A stretch of DNA of 26,059 nt from a virus: IMG/VR virus record IMGVR_UViG_3300011114_000026, positions 1-26,059 of that record; one strand, 5' to 3'. The notes below the pieces were generated by a model, which saw only the letters and a list, made by a program, of their open reading frames with translations, had not been told where the DNA came from and made no database searches. Position 1 is the first letter of the stretch, and each line of letters opens with the position of its first letter. The translations under genes were made by a program, and so were the position numbers. Of this stretch, positions 22,610 to 26,059 are shown piece after piece.

Positions 22610-23091
22610 GTCTGTTTAATCCTTGGGTAATTTTGGGTATCTTGATCGCCATTGGCTCTGCCTTTGGCGGTGGATACTCTAAGGGTAAACACGATGAGTT
22701 TACTAAACAACAGCTTCAGATTGCTGCTTTGAATGCAGATGCTCGACAAAAGGAACAGGCACTGGTTTCTGCTGTGAATACTCAATCTAACCAACTGATG
22801 AAAGCCAATCAAAATGCTAAACTTTTACAACAAAAGCGCAATACTGATATTGACAGTGGTGCTCTCAAGTTGCGGATCGCTGTCAAAGCCTCCGGTTGCC
22901 CCGTACAAGCCTCCTCAGATGCCCCCGTTACCAGCGGAGATAACTCAGGAAGTGCATCAGCCGAACTTGACCCAGAGACTTCTAAAGCTCTTATCGCCAT
23001 CACAGACGAAGGAGATGCCGCCATCAGAAAACTCGCAACCTGTGTCTCCCTCTACAACGAAGCCCTCCAAACCTTGAAAGGAAAACCATGA
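22606..23091 (+). CDS. Rz: Inner-membrane spanin (Rz-like)
   Basis: A 161-residue protein with an N-terminal transmembrane anchor (NPWVILGILIAIGSAFGGGY, residues ~5-24), then a periplasmic helical domain (KHDEFTKQQLQIAALNADAR, NTQSNQLMKANQNAKLLQQK) and a C-terminal region with Cys98 and Cys152 or so (ASGCPVQA; KLATCVSLYNEALQTLKG). This is the i-spanin layout. A lipoprotein gene (Rz1-like) lies entirely inside it in the +1-shifted frame. Spanins join inner and outer membrane and complete lysis of Gram-negative hosts. It overlaps the holin-like gene by 4 nt and the endolysin gene by 4 nt. Confidence 0.88.
   Translation: MSLFNPWVILGILIAIGSAFGGGYSKGKHDEFTKQQLQIAALNADARQKEQALVSAVNTQSNQLMKANQNAKLLQQKRNTDIDSGALKLRIAVKASGCPVQASSDAPVTSGDNSGSASAELDPETSKALIAITDEGDAAIRKLATCVSLYNEALQTLKGKP
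22814..23077 (+). CDS. Rz1: Outer-membrane spanin lipoprotein (Rz1-like), embedded in Rz
   Basis: An 87-residue protein in a different frame from Rz and wholly inside it. It has a signal peptide (KSAILILTVVLSSC) with lipobox LSSC and lipidated Cys20. The mature part is rich in Pro (PPVAPYKPPQMPPLP), the hallmark of Rz1-type o-spanins. The embedded arrangement is the lambda-type one. The ATG at 22814 has weak upstream purines (AAAGCCAATCAAA), so it may depend on translation of Rz. The mature o-spanin would bind the C-terminal part of Rz in the periplasm. Confidence 0.85.
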   Translation: MLNFYNKSAILILTVVLSSCGSLSKPPVAPYKPPQMPPLPAEITQEVHQPNLTQRLLKLLSPSQTKEMPPSENSQPVSPSTTKPSKP

Positions 23092-23558
23092 ACTTATCTG
23101 CCAACTTTACCCTAAAAGAACTCACCAAGTCCGACACTGCCACTCGTTTGGGTCTGGACAACACGCCTGATGAAGCAACCATTGAGAACCTAAAAGCATT
23201 GTGTGAGAACGTCCTACAGCCTGTTAGAGAGCATTTTGGTAAGTCAGTGACGGTGAACTCTGGATATCGCAGCCCTGAATTGAATTCAAGTCCAGCAGTG
23301 GGAGGATCGAAGACCTCAGACCATTGCCTTGGAAGAGCAGCCGATATTGAGATTGCTGGCATTGCTAATGCTGATTTGGCTCAGTGGGTAATGGATAACC
23401 TTGACTACACACAACTTATTCTTGAGTTTTACACACAAGGCGTACCTGATAGCGGATGGGTTCATGTGTCGTATGACCCCAACAACCTGAAGAATCAAGA
23501 GTTGACTGCTGTCAAAGTGGCAGGGAAGACTCAGTATTTGAATGGTCTACACGCCTAA
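23088..23558 (+). CDS. Endolysin, peptidase M15 family (D-Ala-D-Ala/L-Ala-D-Glu carboxypeptidase type)
   Basis: A 156-residue protein of the M15A-type zinc peptidase family. The motif SDHCLGRAADIE (residues 77-88) supplies His79 and Asp86, and GWVHVSY supplies His126, together the three expected zinc ligands. NSGYRSPELN (residues 57-66) is the usual conserved block upstream. The N-terminus (NLSANFTLKELTKSDTATRLG) is typical, and there is no signal peptide, so it needs the holin to reach the cell wall. It starts with an ATGA overlap with Rz. It closes the late transcription unit and its stop overlaps the convergent 23555 gene. Confidence 0.93.
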   Translation: MNLSANFTLKELTKSDTATRLGLDNTPDEATIENLKALCENVLQPVREHFGKSVTVNSGYRSPELNSSPAVGGSKTSDHCLGRAADIEIAGIANADLAQWVMDNLDYTQLILEFYTQGVPDSGWVHVSYDPNNLKNQELTAVKVAGKTQYLNGLHA

Positions 23559-23653
23559 TCGTCAAAGAAGTGGAGGAAGACCCATATTCCAAGTATGAGG
23601 ACTCCTCCACCAACTGACAAAAGGAAAAGCAGGGACAGGACATTTGCAATCAT
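23555..23653 (-). CDS. 32-residue membrane microprotein
   Basis: An ORF of 32 codons plus stop: MIANVLSLLFLLSVGGGVLI then LGIWVFLHFFDD. It is almost wholly hydrophobic, with one transmembrane helix and a short acidic end. It is supported by an ATGA overlap with the stop of the preceding - strand gene (23650-23653) and by GGAG 7 nt before the ATG. Its TAG stop overlaps the TAA of the endolysin on the other strand (23555-23558). The function is unknown. Confidence 0.7.
   Translation of the reverse strand: MIANVLSLLFLLSVGGGVLILGIWVFLHFFDD
23570..23610. terminator. Inverted repeat at convergence point, possible bidirectional terminator
   Basis: GTGGAGGA (23570-23577) is complementary to TCCTCCAC (23603-23610), and the CATA/TATG pair inside (23583-23586 with 23594-23597) extends the fold. 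It lies inside the microprotein gene, between the ends of two convergent transcription units. A weak T-run (TTCTTTG) follows only on the - strand, and there is no T-run on the + strand. The function as terminator is therefore uncertain. Confidence 0.4.
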
Positions 23654-23946
23654 CTTGGTTCTCCGATCATCTGTTTAGTGTTAAACAAGTCTTTGTATTG
23701 AGGGTATTTTGCTTTCCAGAGTCTTGCATAAAAAGCAATGTAATCGTTACTGATCTTGAAGTCTGAACCAGTAGTGACTATGGTAACTTCCCACCTGATT
23801 CTGTTGATTATCAGCCAATGACTGACCTTTTTATGCCCATTGGCAACTGCTTCTAATGCAAACTTTTCAAAGTATTGCCACACTTGTGGGTTTTCTTTAT
23901 GCCAATCCCACCATATTTGTTTACGTTCTACAAAACTTAAAGTCAT
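23650..23946 (-). CDS. Small conserved phage protein (NPQVW...RIRWE type)
   Basis: A 98-residue protein starting MTLSFVERKQIWWDWHKENP and continuing with QVWQYFEKFALEAVANGHKKVSHW, IINRIRWEV, and DFKISNDYIAFYARLWKAKYP. I recognise it as a family common in phages and prophages (NPxVW--FE-F--EAI-xGxKxYS...IRWxTxxxTxGxxFKxNNxY--YYARLxMxKYP), without known function. A frame extension to a TTG at 23961 exists, but the ATG at 23946 has AGGAG 5 nt upstream. Aromatic-rich helical composition suggests a nucleic-acid-associated protein. The stop overlaps the start of the microprotein gene. Confidence 0.82.
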   Translation of the reverse strand: MTLSFVERKQIWWDWHKENPQVWQYFEKFALEAVANGHKKVSHWLIINRIRWEVTIVTTGSDFKISNDYIAFYARLWKAKYPQYKDLFNTKQMIGEPR

Positions 23947-24002
23947 ATCAACTCCTATCAAAGTTAGTGGGTACTCACTTACGCTTTCCCCATTAAGTTA
24001 CA

Positions 24003-24251
24003 TCAAAAAGGCGCATCGCTTTCCATATCCTCAATTTTCTTTGAAGGTTGTTTTTCAGAAACATAAGACTCATCTTTAGGGCTAACTGCTAGTCCCATGA
24101 ACTTACCGTTCTTACCCTCTTTTATCCATCCAGAAATCCAATAATTGTTTCCATCAACAACTATAGACCCGCGATAATCAGGGTGATTGGGTTTCTCTTT
24201 GCGATCTGATTTAAACAAAACGCCACTATTATTTCTCTGATTTTCATCCAT
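24003..24251 (-). CDS. Small conserved phage protein, replication region
   Basis: An 82-residue protein: NSGVLFKSDRKEKPNHPDYR, GSIVVDGNNYWISGWIKEGKNGKFMGLAVSP (split here for length: VDGNNYWISGWIKEG and GKFMGLAVSPKDE), and an acidic C-terminus EDMESDAPF. The core (GALFKN-RK--PNHPDY-G----DG--YW--AW-KE-KNGK--LAV) is widespread in phages and resembles small OB- or DUF736-like proteins. The acidic end with a terminal Phe is reminiscent of the C-terminal tips of single-stranded-DNA-binding proteins; that is a suggestion only. Its first 8 nt overlap the HNH gene. A 56-nt gap without an obvious promoter separates it from the next gene. Confidence 0.78.
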   Translation of the reverse strand: MDENQRNNSGVLFKSDRKEKPNHPDYRGSIVVDGNNYWISGWIKEGKNGKFMGLAVSPKDESYVSEKQPSKKIEDMESDAPF

Positions 24252-24750
24252 GTAACACTCCTTTGTATGCCGAAAATTGTTTGTGCAACTTGTTTGTTGC
24301 CTCCATTGCTACTAACTCTGCTAGTTCTTTGTCTTCAAAAATTCCACAATAATGAGACTTGTAATTTTTACAAACAGAAACTACCCATTTTTTATTAGCT
24401 TTGTGCCATGACACTCCTTTAACGCCTGAAGAATTAGTTAATCGAACCTTTTGGTTTTGGCAATTTTCTTGTTTACTTGCCTCCCTCAAATTTTCAATTC
24501 GATTGTTTAATTTGTTTCCATCAATGTGGTCAATGAGTTCAGGCAAATATCCATTGTGATACAAGAAAACCAATCGATGTGCCTTAAATGGTTTAGCTTT
24601 TATCTTGATATGGACATAACCTGTTCCCTTGTGAATACAGCCAGCAACAGAGCCAATTTCACCTTTTCTGCCAATCTTGCGAATCAATTGACCATCTTGA
24701 TAATCAAATGCAGAAAGAACATACTCTTGGCTAATCTGTAGCTGTTCCAT
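24244..24750 (-). CDS. HNH homing-type endonuclease with C-terminal AP2-like domain (second copy)
   Basis: A 168-residue protein. The HNH region reads KAHRLVFLYHNG, IDHIDGNKLNNRIENLREAS; His58, Asp74-His75, Asn79 and Asn82 are in the family places. The C-terminus (SSGVKGVSWHKANKKWVVSV, then HYCGIFEDKELAELVAMEA) is AP2-like DNA-binding. It is collinear with the HNH protein at 21602-22081, so the two are related copies. Unlike that one, it is in the same direction as its neighbours. It starts 2 nt after the exonuclease stop, with AAGGTG at the end of that gene as ribosome site, and its last codons carry AAGGAG for the following gene, so it is smoothly inserted in the early operon. Confidence 0.9.
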   Translation of the reverse strand: MEQLQISQEYVLSAFDYQDGQLIRKIGRKGEIGSVAGCIHKGTGYVHIKIKAKPFKAHRLVFLYHNGYLPELIDHIDGNKLNNRIENLREASKQENCQNQKVRLTNSSGVKGVSWHKANKKWVVSVCKNYKSHYCGIFEDKELAELVAMEATNKLHKQFSAYKGVLHG

Positions 24751-24752
24751 AT

Positions 24753-25379
24753 TTACACCTTGATTTCATTGAGTTTTTTAACCTTGTCATCCACTTCAGC
24801 CAAGAAACGGACAACCTCACTTTCGAGTTCTGCAATATAAATATCATTGCGCTCGATCCTTTTGACAAACAGTTGTAAATGAACTGGCATTCGTGGGTCG
24901 AAACTCACAAAGTCGCACCAACTTCTGTTTGCACATACCATTTGCCACTGCATCTGGTCGTAATACTTCTTTGCGGGTTCATCACCCAAAAGGGTTTCAA
25001 TGTGTGTGGCAGTGTTCGGACACTTGATCTCTAAGCACCCATCCCCATCATCACCCACAAGGCCATCAGGAGAGGCAGCAGACAGTGCAATCCTTGGATG
25101 GTCAATAGCACCTACCTGATCGACCATATTGCCTGTTTTAGCCTCGTATGCGGCACGAGCAAATTCCTCGTTTTCGATACCCCACTCCATTGCAGCATTA
25201 GAGTAAGACTCTGCCACTTGGTTAGTCATGCGCTCGACTACCAGTTGTGCCATGTAGTTTGCTCTGCTTGTGCTGTAGCCTGTCTTTGTCTTGGCAACAA
25301 TGTCAGAGATACGAGATGCAGTAGCCTTGCCGCAACGCTGTGCAAACCACTCAGGTGATCCTTGTTCAACTTCACTCAT
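24753..25379 (-). CDS. YqaJ/lambda exonuclease-family recombination nuclease
   Basis: A 208-residue protein from the ATG at 25379; the frame stays open upstream to 25418, but that part lies inside the preceding gene. The start SEVEQGSPEWFAQRCGKATAS is typical of YqaJ-type viral recombinases. MEWGIENE (residues 65-72), LSAASPDGLVG (Asp105) and CLEIKCP (Glu117, Lys119) provide the catalytic Glu, Asp and E-x-K of the PD-(D/E)XK fold; YYDQMQWQMVCANRSWCDFV matches the later conserved QxQ helix. The enzyme would resect double-stranded DNA 5'-3', giving single strands for annealing-type recombination and replication. An annealing protein (RecT/Beta type) is not in the window and may lie upstream. 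Confidence 0.92.
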   Translation of the reverse strand: MSEVEQGSPEWFAQRCGKATASRISDIVAKTKTGYSTSRANYMAQLVVERMTNQVAESYSNAAMEWGIENEEFARAAYEAKTGNMVDQVGAIDHPRIALSAASPDGLVGDDGDGCLEIKCPNTATHIETLLGDEPAKKYYDQMQWQMVCANRSWCDFVSFDPRMPVHLQLFVKRIERNDIYIAELESEVVRFLAEVDDKVKKLNEIKV

Positions 25380-25656
25380 TTGTGTACTCCAATGCTTGCA
25401 ATTTGTTGATGCGCTCATTGATTTCAGTCACGGTCTTTTGATACTCAGCCATGACGTTTTGCTTTTGCTTTTCCAAAGCAGCAATTTTCTGCGCCCGTGG
25501 ATCATAGTTATCAGGCACTTCAATTTCAATTTCTTGTTGGCCTACATAGGTACGGAAAGAGTCATCATTAGCCTTAAAACTGAGAACTTCAAACTTGCCT
25601 TCGGTATCCCAATCGTACTTGCAATAGTGAATGTGGGCGGTTGTTTTGACTTTCAT
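25372..25656 (-). CDS. Small conserved phage protein with C-terminal coiled coil
   Basis: A 94-residue protein: MKVKTTAHIHYCKYDWDTEG, then a beta-strand part (DSFRTYVGQQEIEIEVPDNYDP), then a coiled coil (KIAALEKQKQNVMAEYQKTV, INERINKLQALE). I recognise this layout (YV--QE-E-EVP--DPR-QKIAALE) from small proteins next to YqaJ-type exonucleases in phages, but its function is not known. It overlaps both neighbours: ATGA with the gene upstream and 8 nt with the exonuclease. Its ribosome site AAAGGAG lies within the end of the preceding gene. Confidence 0.8.
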   Translation of the reverse strand: MKVKTTAHIHYCKYDWDTEGKFEVLSFKANDDSFRTYVGQQEIEIEVPDNYDPRAQKIAALEKQKQNVMAEYQKTVTEINERINKLQALEYTNE

Positions 25657-25925
25657 TTCAATGCTCCTTTACGTTTTACTGTGCCAGCCAAATTTCCATT
25701 ATCAATTTCAGATAAAAGATGCTTGGCAACATTCAAGACTTGACGAGCATTGTTTAAGTCACCATCAGCCATAAAATCTTGAGCTTTGGTTATTAAATCA
25801 ATAACAACACTGTTACCACCTTTGACTTTGTATGTAATGGTTTGCGTAATACCCAAAGCATATTTTTCAATATGGTCAACGCCATATCTGCGTCTGTTGC
25901 GGCTTACTTCTGGATATGAAGTCAT
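25653..25925 (-). CDS. Small phage protein, function unknown
   Basis: A 90-residue protein. The N-terminus is basic and Arg-rich (SYPEVSRNRRRYGVDHIEKY), the middle reads ALGITQTITYKVKGGNSVVI, and the rest is helical (DLITKAQDFMADGDLNNARQ, VLNVAKHLLSEIDNG). It ends KRKGALK, the same seven residues that end the preceding partial gene. It overlaps both neighbours by 4 nt (ATGA). I do not recognise its family. Confidence 0.72.
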   Translation of the reverse strand: MTSYPEVSRNRRRYGVDHIEKYALGITQTITYKVKGGNSVVIDLITKAQDFMADGDLNNARQVLNVAKHLLSEIDNGNLAGTVKRKGALK

Positions 25926-25942
25926 TTCAATGCTCCTTTACG
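25653..25942 (-). repeat. Duplicated gene-junction sequence (21 nt, two copies)
   Basis: The 21 nt at 25653-25673 and at 25922-25942 are identical. Each contains, on the - strand, the last codons of one gene (GALK-stop), an AAAGGAG ribosome site and the ATGA overlap with the next start. The preceding codons also encode K-R-K in both, but with different bases. Confidence 0.85.
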
Positions 25943-26059
25943 CTTATCTTTTGCATCAATTACTTTCTTTTGCCAGCTTTTATCAGCACCGCAAGCAGTG
26001 TAAGCAGTTGTATAAGCATCTTTCAGTTCCTCAAGGGTTGAAGCAGCATCAATAGCTGC
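25922..26059 (-). CDS. C-terminal end of a gene cut by the window edge
   Basis: The last 45 codons of a - strand gene, open to the window end. They read AAIDAASTLEELKDAYTTAY, TACGADKSWQKKVIDAKDKR, KGALK. The helical pattern L-ELK-AY--AY-A--ADK-WQKK---AKDKRK is familiar as the C-terminal end of recombination/replication-region phage proteins (possibly a RecT-like or ssDNA-binding protein), but too little is present for a decision. The stop overlaps the next start (ATGA). Confidence 0.7.
   Translation of the reverse strand, partial: AAIDAASTLEELKDAYTTAYTACGADKSWQKKVIDAKDKRKGALK

Noticed and set aside
23559-24002. Region scanned for tRNA genes and promoters
   Set aside because: No cloverleaf-like segment or convincing -35/-10 pair was seen; it is accounted for by two small - strand genes and a 56-nt gap.

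Overview
The window is one contiguous stretch of a tailed double-stranded DNA phage with a podovirus-like gene order. It suggests a virulent phage of a Gram-negative host: there is an Rz/Rz1 spanin pair, which needs an outer membrane, and no integrase or repressor is visible. The small-protein set (FmdB-like zinc ribbon, DUF6496-like and DUF6321-like proteins, fibres with a KSTNFATKDTL-type start) resembles uncultured aquatic podoviruses, but the host genus cannot be read from the sequence. No tRNA, rRNA or CRISPR array was seen. Terminase and DNA polymerase genes are not in the window.

Layout. Positions 1-21597 and 22107-23558 are read on the + strand and hold the late genes. First comes the 3' part of a large polyvalent-type protein (2-2149), then portal (2154-4220) and a collagen-like plus YadA-like repeat fibre (4207-6165). 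Three small genes, the scaffold (6900-7655) and the major capsid protein (7685-8638) follow. A putative decoration protein (8703-9026) lies between two intrinsic terminators. Next is a tightly packed run of very small genes (9069-10843), then a head-tail adaptor, a P22 gp10-like stabilisation/tail protein, a tail fibre and two small accessory genes. Three long proteins rich in Ala, Gln and Gly or coiled coil (15027-20716) look like internal virion/ejection proteins. The late block ends with two overlapping membrane-protein genes and a lysis cassette: small lipoprotein, holin-like protein, Rz with embedded Rz1, and M15 peptidase endolysin.

From 26059 down to 23555 the genes are on the - strand and look like early/replication genes: a partial gene at the window edge, two small conserved genes, a YqaJ/lambda-type exonuclease, an HNH homing-type endonuclease, two small genes and a 32-residue membrane microprotein. 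Successive genes are mostly joined by ATGA or 8-nt overlaps. The two transcription units converge at 23555-23558, where the stop codons of the endolysin and the microprotein overlap.

Most notable: (i) the gene at 20726-21433 appears to start at ATT; (ii) a reverse-oriented HNH gene sits at the head of the lysis cassette and appears to have displaced an ATGA-coupled start codon, leaving a three-codon remnant; (iii) two membrane-protein genes overlap by 124 nt; (iv) Rz1 is entirely inside Rz; (v) a 32-codon gene sits at the convergence point; (vi) a mosaic polyvalent-type protein is encoded directly before the portal.
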